From Paracoccaceae bacterium (GTDB lineage Bacteria > Pseudomonadota > Alphaproteobacteria > Rhodobacterales > Rhodobacteraceae), in assembly GCA_014762635.1 (NCBI GenBank), contig JABURR010000094.1, positions 1-64,000 of the forward strand: DNA of 64,000 nt, given 5' to 3'. A program made the translations under genes and the position numbers. The notes beneath the pieces were generated by a model, which saw only the letters and a program-made list of their open reading frames with translations, was not told where the DNA came from and did not search any database. Below are positions 43,268 through 51,891 of the stretch, one piece after another. The stretch's first letter is position 1. Each line of letters starts with the position of its first letter.

Positions 43268-45013
43268 TCAATCCTCTTCGAAGGGGTCCCATTCATCCTC
43301 CACCTCGGGCAGCGCCTCGTGGGCGGCCTCGGCGGCGATTGCGTCGGGGGTCCTGATATCGGTGATCTTCGCGCCGGGAAAGGCCTCGAACACGGCCTTG
43401 ACCAGCGGATGGTCCTGCGCGGCAGCTTCCATCTCCAACCGCTCGGCGTCGCGCTCCTCGGCGATGGTCTTGCCGCCGCCTTCGTTGACGAGGGTCACGG
43501 CCCAGCGCGCACCGGTCCAGCCTTGCAGCCGCTGCGCCAGCCGCGCGGCCAGGTCGCGCGGGGCGTCCGGTGTGGGCTCGAACTCGATCCGCCCGGGGCT
43601 GTAGCGGGCAAGGCGGAGCGTGGTTTCCACCTCCACCAGCAGTTTCACGTCTCGGTTGGTGCGAATGAGCTCCACCACCTGCTCGAACTGCGCATAGCGG
43701 GCGAGAGAGGTGTCCGGCGCCTGGGCCAGCGCGGTCGCCGTGCCATGGGAGGTCACGCCCCCGGAAGGCGCGCGGGTGGCCGAGGGCGCATGGGTCGCGC
43801 CGCCGCCACGCGGGGCCGGAGCGCCGCCGCCGGGCTGCGGCGGGGGTGGGCCGTCCTGCAACCGGCGCACAAGGTCCTCGGGCGCGGGCAGGTCGGCCAC
43901 GTGGGTCAGGCGGATCACCGCCATCTCGGCGGCCATCATCGCGTTGGGGGCCTGGGCGACCTCGTCCAGCGCCTTCAGAAGCATCTGCCACATCCGGGTC
44001 AGCACACGCATCGGCAGTTTCTCGGCCATGGCAAGGCCGCGATTGCGCTCATCCGGGCTGACGGTGGGGTCCTCGGCGGCCTCGGGGGTGATCTTGATGA
44101 TGCTGACCCAATGGGTGATCTCGGCCAGGTCGCGCAGCACCGCCAGCGGGTCGGCCCCGTCGGCATATTGCCGCGAAAGCTCCGTCAATGCGCCGGCCGC
44201 GTCGCCGCCCATGATCAGGTCGAACAGGTCTAGAACCCGGCCGCGATCCGCCAGTCCCAGCATCGCGCGCACCTGGTCGGCGGTGGTTTCCCCGGCACCG
44301 TGGCTGATCGCCTGGTCGAGCAGGGATTGCGCATCCCGGGCAGAGCCTTCGGCGGCGCGGGTGATCAGCGCCAGCGCGTCATCGGTGATCTCGGCCTTTT
44401 CCGCATCGGCGATCCGGCGGAGCATGGCGATCATCACCTCGGGCTCGATCCGGCGCAGGTCGAAACGCTGGCAGCGGCTGAGTACCGTGACCGGCACCTT
44501 GCGGATCTCGGTCGTGGCGAAGATGAACTTCACATGGGCGGGCGGTTCTTCCAGCGTCTTGAGCAGCGCGTTGAACGCGCTGGTCGAGAGCATGTGAACC
44601 TCGTCGATGATGTAGATCTTGTAGCGGGCCGAGGCCGCGCGGTAGTGGACGCTGTCGATGATCTCGCGGATGTCGCCCACCCCGGTGCGCGAGGCCGCGT
44701 CCATCTCCATCACGTCCACGTGGCGACCCTCGGCGATGGCCACGCAATGCTCGCATGTGCCGCAAGGGTCCGTGGTGGGGCCGCTGGTGCCGTCGGGGCC
44801 GATGCAGTTCATCCCCTTGGCGATGATCCGGGCGGTGGTGGTTTTCCCGGTGCCACGGATGCCGGTCATGATGAAGGCCTGCGCGATCCGGTCCGCCGCG
44901 AAGGCGTTCTTGAGCGTGCGCACCATCGCGTCCTGGCCCACCAGGTCGGCAAAGGTCTCGGGCCGGTATTTCCGGGCCAGCACCTGGTAGGAGGGTTTGG
45001 ACGCGTCGGTCAT
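43268..45013 (-). CDS. dnaX: DNA polymerase III subunit gamma/tau
   Basis: 581 residues, clamp-loader ATPase and organiser of the replicative holoenzyme. Walker A is GIRGTGKTTTA at about 51-61. A zinc module uses CGTCEHC and the earlier NCIGPDG cysteine. Walker B is IYIIDEVHML, and sensor 1 is FATTEIRKVP. A proline/glycine-rich linker (QDGPPPPQPGGGAPAPRGG) precedes a C-terminal tau-like domain. No programmed-frameshift site was looked for in detail. First gene of dnaX-ybaB-recR. Confidence 0.96.
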   Translation of the reverse strand: MTDASKPSYQVLARKYRPETFADLVGQDAMVRTLKNAFAADRIAQAFIMTGIRGTGKTTTARIIAKGMNCIGPDGTSGPTTDPCGTCEHCVAIAEGRHVDVMEMDAASRTGVGDIREIIDSVHYRAASARYKIYIIDEVHMLSTSAFNALLKTLEEPPAHVKFIFATTEIRKVPVTVLSRCQRFDLRRIEPEVMIAMLRRIADAEKAEITDDALALITRAAEGSARDAQSLLDQAISHGAGETTADQVRAMLGLADRGRVLDLFDLIMGGDAAGALTELSRQYADGADPLAVLRDLAEITHWVSIIKITPEAAEDPTVSPDERNRGLAMAEKLPMRVLTRMWQMLLKALDEVAQAPNAMMAAEMAVIRLTHVADLPAPEDLVRRLQDGPPPPQPGGGAPAPRGGGATHAPSATRAPSGGVTSHGTATALAQAPDTSLARYAQFEQVVELIRTNRDVKLLVEVETTLRLARYSPGRIEFEPTPDAPRDLAARLAQRLQGWTGARWAVTLVNEGGGKTIAEERDAERLEMEAAAQDHPLVKAVFEAFPGAKITDIRTPDAIAAEAAHEALPEVEDEWDPFEED

Positions 45014-45110
45014 GGGTCGCCTGCGGGATCCTTCGGGGTTTCGCGAAGCCTAGTTGGGGTTGCGCCCGAGGTCCACCTGCTGCGCGGCTTTGCCCCGGGT
45101 CATCCCACAT

Positions 45111-45770
45111 CTATTGTGCGCCGCCCATCGCGGCAATGCGGATCATGGTCGGATCGACCTCGTTGAGCAGGGCGCTGACGACGCGATATTCGGCCCGTTC
45201 CTGGCGGGGAAGGTCACGGTGTTCGCTGAGGAACCGGGCGCGGCCGTCCTTGAGATCAACGGAAACGCTTGAGGTTGCATAGATATAGCCGGTGCGGACA
45301 TCCATGAAGGCTGCTTCGGCGCTCGCCAGTCCGCGCAGGGCATTGCGGCGCAGGCCATCGCCGTCGAGCTTGTAGAGGATCACGTAGTCCAGGTGCAGCC
45401 GTGCCGCCAGGCGCCGCACCTTTTGCGGGGCCGGAAGGCAGCAGTCCTCGTCCGGTCTGGGGACGAGGTTCGCCGCCATGGGCGTGATCGGCACGAACTC
45501 ACCCATTGCCGCGTGACGCTTCCCGAATTCCGAGAGCAGTTCGGCCTCGGCAGGTCCGGGGATGCTGACGTTGTTCCATTCCATCCGCGCAACACCGATT
45601 CGGGCCGGAAATTGCAGATGCGGTTCCACGGCGGCGATCTGCGCGATCTCGGTGTCGATGGGACGCGCGCCGTCGGCCCGGCCGACATAATCGGCGCCGG
45701 AGCCGGTGTGGGTCCTGGCGCCACAGGCGCTGAGGGCGAGAAGGGCTGCAAGGGTGATGAGGGGTTTCAT
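45111..45770 (-). CDS. lipoprotein of unknown function
   Basis: 219 residues. MKPLITLAALLALSAC is a lipobox signal. The mature part includes RIGVARMEWN, DEDCCLPAPQKVRRLAARLHLDYVILYKLD and MDVRTGYIYATSSVSVDLKDGRARF, resembling periplasmic proteins that bind or sense, but I cannot name it. Upstream lie two TGTG-N7-CACA sites shared with the divergent DUF6502 gene, so the two are likely co-regulated. The start at 45770 is fixed by the signal sequence. Confidence 0.8.
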   Translation of the reverse strand: MKPLITLAALLALSACGARTHTGSGADYVGRADGARPIDTEIAQIAAVEPHLQFPARIGVARMEWNNVSIPGPAEAELLSEFGKRHAAMGEFVPITPMAANLVPRPDEDCCLPAPQKVRRLAARLHLDYVILYKLDGDGLRRNALRGLASAEAAFMDVRTGYIYATSSVSVDLKDGRARFLSEHRDLPRQERAEYRVVSALLNEVDPTMIRIAAMGGAQ

Positions 45771-45788
45771 GGGGGCTCTCCAAAGAAA

Positions 45789-45851
45789 TGTGTAAAAAGC
45801 ACACTCATGAGATTCGGCTTTCGGGTCAAGAAAAAATGTGCAAAAAACACA
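45789..45851. promoter_or_regulatory. two TGTG-N7-CACA operator-like sites in a divergent promoter region
   Basis: TGTG-TAAAAAG-CACA at 45789-45803 and TGTG-CAAAAAA-CACA at 45837-45851, 48 bp centre to centre, between the lipoprotein start (45770) and the DUF6502 start (45853). Both are A-rich in the centre and read like a repeated operator. The second abuts the ATG at 45853, and no SD is visible before that ATG. Confidence 0.55.
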
Positions 45852-45852
45852 C

Positions 45853-46599
45853 ATGACCCTGCCGCTCGATATTTTCCTGAAACCTCTCGCCCGTCTTATG
45901 ATCGCGCGCGGCGTCCTGTTTTCCGCCGCTTCTCGCCAGTTGAAACACGCTTATATTCGCGGGGCCGAAGACCACGCCGGAGGGGCGGTCACGGACAGCC
46001 GGCTCAGCGTCATGACGGGGCTGCAACGGCGCGACCTCGCCAAACTGCGCGAGGAACGGGAAACGGAGGATGCGCCGCCCCGGCAGGTCAATCATCTGTC
46101 GCGTCTGGTGGCAAAGTGGCAGGCGGATCCGGAAATGAATGGCGCACCCCTGCCTCGGCGCGGCGACGGACCTTCGTTCGACACGCTCGCCCGGTCGGTT
46201 CGGCAGGATGTCCACCCCAAGGCGATGCTGGACCAGCTTGTCGCAGCGGGTACTGTTGCGATCCGCGATGATGACACGGTGGAACTGCTCCAGCCTTCGT
46301 ACCAGCCCCTGCCGGGGAGCAGCGAACAACTGGCTTATCTCTTCGACAACGTGGGCGATCACCTGGCCGCGGCAACCGAGAACCTGCTTGCCGATCACCC
46401 GCCGCATTTCGAACGCGCGGTGCATTACAACCAGTTGTCGGAAAAAGCTGTCACGCAGCTGGATGCGTTGTACCGTGAGCGGCAGATGGCGCTCTTGCAA
46501 GAGCTGAACGCCGCCGCAGCAGAGCTGCAAGCCTCGGACCCGGGCTCATGCCGGTTCAGGGCAGGCGGATATTTCTACTCCGAGGAGGAGGAGACATGA
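45853..46599 (+). CDS. DUF6502 family protein
   Basis: 248 residues. The N-terminal LKPLARLMIARGVLFSAASRQLKHAYIRGAED, followed by DSRLSVMTGLQRRDLAKLRE, looks like a winged-helix/HTH-bearing region, and the whole fits DUF6502. A possible transcription regulator, but not shown. No SD is visible before ATG 45853, and a GTG at 45838 lies inside the operator-like site, so leaderless translation is possible. It overlaps the start of the small lipoprotein gene. Confidence 0.82.
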   Translation: MTLPLDIFLKPLARLMIARGVLFSAASRQLKHAYIRGAEDHAGGAVTDSRLSVMTGLQRRDLAKLREERETEDAPPRQVNHLSRLVAKWQADPEMNGAPLPRRGDGPSFDTLARSVRQDVHPKAMLDQLVAAGTVAIRDDDTVELLQPSYQPLPGSSEQLAYLFDNVGDHLAAATENLLADHPPHFERAVHYNQLSEKAVTQLDALYRERQMALLQELNAAAAELQASDPGSCRFRAGGYFYSEEEET

Positions 46600-46721
46600 A
46601 GAAACTGATCGCGATCCTGCTGCTGATCACCCTTGCAGCCTGTGGGCAACGCCTGCCGACCTGTGACCCCGATGGCGGCATCGGCGGGACAGGGGAATGT
46701 CAGAGATCTGTGGAAAGGTGA
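46596..46721 (+). CDS. 41-residue lipoprotein
   Basis: ATG at 46596 overlaps the stop of the DUF6502 gene (ATGA), with GAGGAGGAG before it. Sequence begins MKKLIAILLLITLAACGQR, a clear lipobox (LAAC), followed by a short Cys/Gly-rich tail ending CQRSVER. Downstream it slightly overlaps the 3' end of the convergent SRP RNA gene. Function unknown; small lipoproteins of this type may be structural or signal the state of the envelope. Confidence 0.75.
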   Translation: MKKLIAILLLITLAACGQRLPTCDPDGGIGGTGECQRSVER

Positions 46722-46815
46722 GAGGCTGGACAACGACCCAAGCGGGACTCGTTACGGCTGCTTCCTTCCGGACCTGACCGGGTTGGCGAGGCGCTCGCCC
46801 GCGCCAACCTCTCAA
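46717..46815 (-). ncRNA. ffs: small signal recognition particle RNA (4.5S)
   Basis: The minus strand contains the universal SRP domain IV core GGTCAGGTCCGGAAGGAAGC followed by AGCC (about 46755-46778). The flanking arms GAGAGG (5', near 46813) and CCTCTC (3', near 46720) pair to close the long hairpin. Size about 95-100 nt, as in other Alphaproteobacteria. It scaffolds Ffh for co-translational targeting. End positions are estimated from the pairing arms. Confidence 0.92.
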
Positions 46816-46854
46816 GCCCGCATATAGGCCCGAAGGCCCGGATTCGCAAGCGGC

Positions 46855-47202
46855 TCAGCCGCCGAAGAGCGGGTGCTGGCAGGTGAACCCGCCGAAACGC
46901 CCGGTGCAGACCGTGTCGAGGCGCGGACCATCGACGATGGCGGTGGTGGTGAACATGCCGGGCAGGAATTTCACGTCGAGCCGCCGCCGGTAGGTCTCGT
47001 AGCAATCATTGATGCTGAGCTTGCAGCTTGCCAGGGTCAAGGCGGCGATGGGATCACGCGCCTCTTCGACCTCGCGGTTCAGGACCACGTCCTCGATCTC
47101 GGCCCGAAGCTTTTCGTTGAACGCCTCTTCTCCCGGGCGGGTCGCCCAGGCGCCGACGGCGGCACCGGCAAGAACAACGGCAAGTAGGATCAGGATGCGC
47201 AT
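46855..47202 (-). CDS. exported or membrane-anchored protein of unknown function
   Basis: 115 residues. An N-terminal hydrophobic segment MRILILLAVVLAGAAVGAWA is a signal peptide or anchor. The remainder has four cysteines (ASCKLSINDC, DTVCTGRFGGFTC) probably forming disulfides in the periplasm. I do not recognise the family. It lies between the SRP RNA and the CpdB-like gene on the same strand. Confidence 0.8.
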   Translation of the reverse strand: MRILILLAVVLAGAAVGAWATRPGEEAFNEKLRAEIEDVVLNREVEEARDPIAALTLASCKLSINDCYETYRRRLDVKFLPGMFTTTAIVDGPRLDTVCTGRFGGFTCQHPLFGG

Positions 47203-47270
47203 CGGGCTGCTCCGTTTTTATGATTTGCTGGGGTCATAGCCGGTTTGCCCCGGCTTCGGAAGCCTGCGGC

Positions 47271-49166
47271 TCAGAGGTTGATGCGGAACCGCGCGAAACC
47301 GCCGGGGCCGTTGCCCGCGTCTTCGATGTCGAGCCCGCTCATTGCGGCCAGAAAACCGCGCGCCCTGGGGCCGGTGTCGAACAGGACACTGGTTTCCGGG
47401 TGTGCCGCAAATCGCCAGTCCGGCCTGGATCCGGGATCGATCTCCCCGGTTTCGGCGATGTAGCGGCGCAGGATATCGCGGTTGGTTTCCTGGGTTTCAA
47501 AGATCAGCCGACCGTTGGCAGCCACCGGGAAATCGGTGCCCGCGACGCGGTAGCTGTTGGTGGCGATGACGAACTCCGTTTCGGGCGTGACCGGCACACC
47601 TTCGAACGTCAAATCCCGTATCCGGCCGCCCTCCGGGTCGGCCCTCCGCCCACAGCCGGGGTATTTCGGCGCCGCGCAGACGTCGATTTCGTAATCCACC
47701 CCGGCAATCGTGTCGAAGGTGTAGCTGGGGAAATCGGGATCGAGCAGCACTTGGTCCGGACTTCCGGGCGTGATCTGCCGGAATACGCTGGCCGAATGCT
47801 CCAGCCAGTCAAGGATGTCGGCCCCGGTCACCTTCAGCGCCCGGGCGCTGTTGGGGTAGATGTAGAGGTCCGCGATATGGCGCATGGCCAGGTCACCGGC
47901 CTCGACCGAAGTGAAATGGCCCGGTCCGCCGCGCCCGCCCGCCTTGAACGGCGTCGCGGCCGACAGGACCGGAAGGCCTTCGTGCTCGGTTCCCGCGATG
48001 GCGGAACGAATGAACCAGCGTTGGGACTGGTGTACCACGCGCGTGGCGGGATCGTTGCCGACCAGGGCGAAATAGGAATGCAGTGGCGCAAGGCTGCGCC
48101 CGACCGGCCGCCTGACATAGGCCAGCGTCGCCTCGTGATCCTTGCGCGTCGCCGCGAGGGTCGCCGGGTCTTCGAGGAGGCTGCCCTGATCGGGAGCGGC
48201 CGAGGTGATTGGCCGAACCTCGCTCCGGTGCTGGGCGAGGCGCCATCCGGTCTCGTGCTTCTCCAGCAGCAGGTCGATGACGCCAAGGTGCGAGCCCCAG
48301 AACCCGGCCATGACGGCGGGTTTCCCATGGAGCGTCCCGTTCTCGGGGTCGACCCCCTGCCGGGAAGGCACGGACGGGTCCGGAAAGACAAGATGGGTAT
48401 GACCCGCCAGAACCACATCCACGCCGTCCACCGCGGCCAGGGGCACCGAGGCGTTTTCCATGTTCGGACGCGCCGCGGCCTCCCCGATCCCGGAATGACT
48501 GAGGGCGATCACGAGGTCCACGCCCTGACGACGAAGCTCCGGGACGAGGTCCTGCGCGGCCTCGACCATGTCGCGCGCCTCGATCCGGCCCTCGAGGTTG
48601 CGCCGGTCCCATTGCATGATCTGCGGCGGGACGAAGCCGATCACCCCGATCCGAAGATCATGTGCCACGCCGGTCCCATCCAGAACGCGCCGCTCCAGCA
48701 CGGCGAAGGGTGGGAGGAGGGGGTCATCCGCCTGCGGATCATTGGCGGACCGCGCGATATTGGCCGAGACCACGGGAAATGCGGCGCCATTCATGCAGTC
48801 CAGCAGGAAATCCAGCCCGTAGTTGAAATCGTGGTTACCCACCGTGGCGCCATCATATCCCAGCGCGTTCATGGCCGCGATCACCGGGTGCGGAGCCTCT
48901 GCACTGACCCCACGCTCATAGGCGACGAAATCGCCCATCGGGTTGCCCTGCAGGGTATCGCCATTGTCGAACAGCAGCGTGTTAGGCGCTTCGGTCCGGG
49001 CCTGCGCGATCAATGTTGCGGTGCGCGTCAGGCCCACCGTCGGCTGCGGGGCATCGGCGTAATAGTCGTAGCCCTGGATGTGGCAATGCAGATCTGTGGT
49101 CTCGAGGATCCGCAGGTGGACCTGGTCCGCGCCCGGATGGTTTGGAAACAGAGTCGGAGGCTGCAC
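47271..49166 (-). CDS. cpdB: 2',3'-cyclic-nucleotide 2'-phosphodiesterase / 3'-nucleotidase-like phosphoesterase
   Basis: 631 residues. The metallophosphatase domain carries the dimetal motifs TTDLHCHIQGYDYY, FDNGDTLQGNP, GNHDFNYGLDFL and LAGHTHLVFPD. The C-terminal 5'-nucleotidase domain has the FxxGG-like APPFKAGGRGG and NSYRVAGTDFPV. CpdB converts 2',3'-cyclic nucleotides and 3'-nucleotides and is normally periplasmic. No signal peptide is evident here at the GTG start 49166. The gene is convergent with nothing close and is preceded by a 193-bp region shared with nudC. Confidence 0.88.
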   Translation of the reverse strand: MQPPTLFPNHPGADQVHLRILETTDLHCHIQGYDYYADAPQPTVGLTRTATLIAQARTEAPNTLLFDNGDTLQGNPMGDFVAYERGVSAEAPHPVIAAMNALGYDGATVGNHDFNYGLDFLLDCMNGAAFPVVSANIARSANDPQADDPLLPPFAVLERRVLDGTGVAHDLRIGVIGFVPPQIMQWDRRNLEGRIEARDMVEAAQDLVPELRRQGVDLVIALSHSGIGEAAARPNMENASVPLAAVDGVDVVLAGHTHLVFPDPSVPSRQGVDPENGTLHGKPAVMAGFWGSHLGVIDLLLEKHETGWRLAQHRSEVRPITSAAPDQGSLLEDPATLAATRKDHEATLAYVRRPVGRSLAPLHSYFALVGNDPATRVVHQSQRWFIRSAIAGTEHEGLPVLSAATPFKAGGRGGPGHFTSVEAGDLAMRHIADLYIYPNSARALKVTGADILDWLEHSASVFRQITPGSPDQVLLDPDFPSYTFDTIAGVDYEIDVCAAPKYPGCGRRADPEGGRIRDLTFEGVPVTPETEFVIATNSYRVAGTDFPVAANGRLIFETQETNRDILRRYIAETGEIDPGSRPDWRFAAHPETSVLFDTGPRARGFLAAMSGLDIEDAGNGPGGFARFRINL

Positions 49167-49359
49167 GACTGCCCCTTTTTGGTTTTGGGCGCTGAGCGCC
49201 TAACGCTTCGTAAAATCCGCACTTTTGTGCGAACGCGCACAGACACTAGCACCCTCATCCCCATGAAACCACCAGAACTTGCACGGATCGAACATCTAGT
49301 CGCCCGTTTGATCTTGTCGATGGCGCGTGGCATGAAATCTGAAACAACGGAGAGCGCGC

Positions 49360-50322
49360 ATGAAACTGGCAGAGACCGTGACTTTCGGCGGATCGGGGCT
49401 CGACCGGGCAGCGCATCTGCGCGGCAACCCGGACGAACTCGCGGCCCTGGCCGCCGCCGCCGATGCGCGCTGCCTGCCCATCTGGCGCGGCAAGCCCCTG
49501 TTTGCCGGGGAAAATCCACAGGCCGGTTGGCTCGAGCCCGGTCATGCCCTCTTCGCGGATGCCGATGAGCAGTCGATCTTCCTTGGCTTCGACGGTGGCG
49601 CGCCTTGTTTTGCGCGCGATATCTCGGACTGGGAGCCGGAAGACCTGCCCGACACGCTGGGCGCCTTCTTCGATCCGTCCGAGCAGCGGCACCCGGCGCT
49701 GGACCCGGACCAGCGCTTCGGCGAACTGCGCGGGGTGATGTCCCGACTCACACCCCGCGATGCCGAACTCACCGCCACCGCCAAGGCGATCCTTGGCTGG
49801 CACCAGAGCCACGGGTACTGCGCGCGTTGTGGCGAGAAGACCGTGATCACCATGTCCGGCTGGCAGCGCGAATGCCCGGCCTGCAAGGCGCATCATTTCC
49901 CGCGCACCGACCCGGTGGTGATCATGCTGATCACCCGGGGCAACGAGGTGCTCATGGGTCGCTCGCACCCCTGGCCCGAGGGGATGTATTCATTGCTCGC
50001 CGGGTTCGTGGAGCCGGGCGAGACGATCGAGGCCGCCGTCCGCCGCGAGACCTTCGAGGAAACCGGCGTCCGTGTGGGCGAGGTCGGCTATCTCTCCTCG
50101 CAACCCTGGCCATTCCCGGCCTCGCTGATGATCGGCTGCCATGGCCTCGCCGAGAGCCATGAAATCACCATCGACCCCGCTGAGATCGAGGACGCCAAAT
50201 GGGTCAGCCGTGAGAAGATGATGGCCGCCATGGCGGGCGAGGACGAGACGCTGAAACCGGCGCGGCGCGGGTCGATCGCCCATTTCCTGATCCGTCATTG
50301 GCTGGCCGACCGGCTGGACTGA
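49360..50322 (+). CDS. nudC: NAD(+) diphosphatase
   Basis: 320 residues. NudC-type Nudix hydrolase cleaving NADH/NAD+ and removing NAD caps from RNA. It has the zinc ribbon CARCGEKTVITMSGWQRECPAC, the Nudix box GFVEPGETIEAAVRRETFEE-TG, and the NudC marker SQPWPFPASLM. The N-terminal domain is as long as in other NudC proteins. It starts after GGAG. Four bases separate its stop from the SRPBCC gene. Confidence 0.94.
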   Translation: MKLAETVTFGGSGLDRAAHLRGNPDELAALAAAADARCLPIWRGKPLFAGENPQAGWLEPGHALFADADEQSIFLGFDGGAPCFARDISDWEPEDLPDTLGAFFDPSEQRHPALDPDQRFGELRGVMSRLTPRDAELTATAKAILGWHQSHGYCARCGEKTVITMSGWQRECPACKAHHFPRTDPVVIMLITRGNEVLMGRSHPWPEGMYSLLAGFVEPGETIEAAVRRETFEETGVRVGEVGYLSSQPWPFPASLMIGCHGLAESHEITIDPAEIEDAKWVSREKMMAAMAGEDETLKPARRGSIAHFLIRHWLADRLD

Positions 50323-50328
50323 GGTTGC

Positions 50329-50781
50329 ATGAAACTCTCGACCCGTGACGATATCGAGGCGCCCATTGAGACGGTCTTCTCCGTGGTCAGCGACTTCGCC
50401 CGGTTCGAGCGCATGGCCCAGGCCAAAGGCGCGCAGGTCGCGCGGACCGACGATCTGACGGAGGCCGGCATCGGCATGGGCTGGGACGCGCGGTTCCGCT
50501 TTCGCGGCAAACCGCGCGAGGCCCGGCTGGAACTGACCCGCTACGACCGGCCCGAAGCGCTCACCGTCACCTCTCGCATGGGCGGGATCGAATCGGAATT
50601 CACCATCGACCTGATCGCGCTCTCGCCCCGCCGCACCCGCATGATCGTGGGGCTCGACCTGCGGCCCAGGACCCTCTCGGCGCGGCTGCTGATCCAGTCC
50701 CTGAAATTCGCCAAGGCCAACCTCGAACGCCGCTTCACCCGCCAGGTCGCCCGCGCCGCCCGCGAGATCGAGCGTAGGTGA
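50329..50781 (+). CDS. SRPBCC-family protein
   Basis: 150 residues. The START/Bet v1-like helix-grip fold is suggested by STRDDIEAPIETVFSVVSDFARFERM and the central antiparallel strands, with a long C-terminal amphipathic helix. Probably binds a hydrophobic ligand or is a polyketide-cyclase/dehydrase-like protein; ligand unknown. Six bases after nudC, so likely co-transcribed. Confidence 0.85.
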   Translation: MKLSTRDDIEAPIETVFSVVSDFARFERMAQAKGAQVARTDDLTEAGIGMGWDARFRFRGKPREARLELTRYDRPEALTVTSRMGGIESEFTIDLIALSPRRTRMIVGLDLRPRTLSARLLIQSLKFAKANLERRFTRQVARAAREIERR

Positions 50782-50903
50782 CGGGGTTCACGATGCATTC
50801 GGTTTGAAAGGCCGGAACGGAGGGTCACTTCGCCCTGGCCAGTGCGCCCGTCAAAAGGCACGGCGCTGGCAGAGACTTCTTCCAATCTGCGCAAACCCCC
50901 GAA

Positions 50904-50932
50904 ACCCGCCGTAGGCCGGGCTTCAGCCCGGC
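50904..50932 (-). repeat. 29-bp palindrome-plus-tail repeat, copy 2
   Basis: Minus-strand stem GCCGGGC, loop TGAA, stem GCCCGGC, then CTACGGCGGGT: identical to the copy at 21714-21742. It lies between the SRPBCC gene and convergent pheA. The phased ATCGG array lies upstream of it on the minus strand. Confidence 0.85.
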
Positions 50933-50985
50933 GCGTGCGTCGCCGGGTGGTTTCCTGCCGCCTTGGGCGCGCAGGAAGCCTGCGA

Positions 50986-51029
50986 AGAATTCCGATAAAA
51001 GTCCGATAGAATTCCGATGGTTTTCCGAT
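50986..51029 (-). repeat. four phased ATCGG units (11-bp period), copy 2
   Basis: On the plus strand CCGAT begins at 50992, 51003, 51014 and 51025, exactly 11 bp apart. The minus-strand sequence shares the ATCGGAATTCTATCGG core with copy 1 at 21611-21654. The rest of 50782-51057 holds a short TTCCTGC/GCAGGAA hairpin (about 50952-50977) and no gene I can support. Confidence 0.85.
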
Positions 51030-51057
51030 TGCGGATTCGGGGGGTGGGTGGGTGCCG

Positions 51058-51891
51058 TCAGTGCCGCCGGGGATCCGCCGGGTAGACGCCGAGAATCTTC
51101 ATGTAATCGGTGAAATAATCCAGTTCCTCGAGCGCCATCTTGACGTTCTCGTCCTCGGGGTGGCCCTCGATATCGGCGTAGAACTGGGTCGCCAGGAACG
51201 AACCGCCGACCATGTAGCTTTCGAGCTTGGTCATGTTGACGCCGTTGGTCGCGAAACCGCCCATCGCCTTGTAAAGCGCCGCCGGGATGTTGCGGACGCG
51301 GAAGACGAAAGAGGTGATCATGCCGTCCTCGCCTCGGCGCGAATAGTCGGGCTCGTTGGTCATGATCAGGAATCGCGTCGTGTTGCGGCTGTGATCCTCG
51401 ATATGGCGGGCCAGAACGTCGAGGCCGTAGATTTCCCCTGCAAGATCAGAGGCTAAAGCGGCCTGTGTCGGGTCGCCTACCTCCGCCACGTGCTGTGCGC
51501 TGCCTGCGGTATCGGCGCCTACCACGGGCCGGATGCCGTGTTCGCGCAGGAAGCCGCGGCACTGGCCCAGCAGTACCGTGTGGCTGGTCGCGGTCTGCAC
51601 CTGGTCGAGCTTGGTGCCCGGCACCGCGAGCAAGTTGATATGGACCCGCACGAAGGCCTCGTCGACGATATGCAGCCCCGAATCCGGCAGGAGCGAGTGG
51701 ATATCGGCCACCCGCCCGTAGGTGGAGTTCTCCACCGGCAGCATGGCAAAGGCGGCCTCGCCGCTGCGGACCTTGTCGATGGCGTCCTCGAAGGTGCGGC
51801 AGGGAATGGGCTCCATCTCGGGCCGGGCTTCGCGACAGGCCTGGTGGGAATAGGCGCCAGGTTCCCCCTGGAAGGCGATTTTCTGGGTCAT
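51058..51891 (-). CDS. pheA: prephenate dehydratase
   Basis: 277 residues, monofunctional. It converts prephenate to phenylpyruvate for phenylalanine synthesis. Signatures: IAFQGEPGAYSHQACRE, LPVENSTYGRV, HTVLLGQCRGFL, and the C-terminal ACT domain with SFVFRVRNIPAALYKAMGGFA and the ESYMVG phenylalanine-binding motif. Start at 51891; the frame is open further upstream. Convergent with the SRPBCC gene across the second composite repeat. Confidence 0.95.
   Translation of the reverse strand: MTQKIAFQGEPGAYSHQACREARPEMEPIPCRTFEDAIDKVRSGEAAFAMLPVENSTYGRVADIHSLLPDSGLHIVDEAFVRVHINLLAVPGTKLDQVQTATSHTVLLGQCRGFLREHGIRPVVGADTAGSAQHVAEVGDPTQAALASDLAGEIYGLDVLARHIEDHSRNTTRFLIMTNEPDYSRRGEDGMITSFVFRVRNIPAALYKAMGGFATNGVNMTKLESYMVGGSFLATQFYADIEGHPEDENVKMALEELDYFTDYMKILGVYPADPRRH

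Noticed and set aside
47220-49568. A 782-codon open frame on the plus strand antisense to the CpdB-like gene
   Set aside because: Its translation is arginine/proline-rich with no recognisable domain, whereas the minus-strand frame has full phosphoesterase motifs; long antisense frames are common in high-GC DNA.
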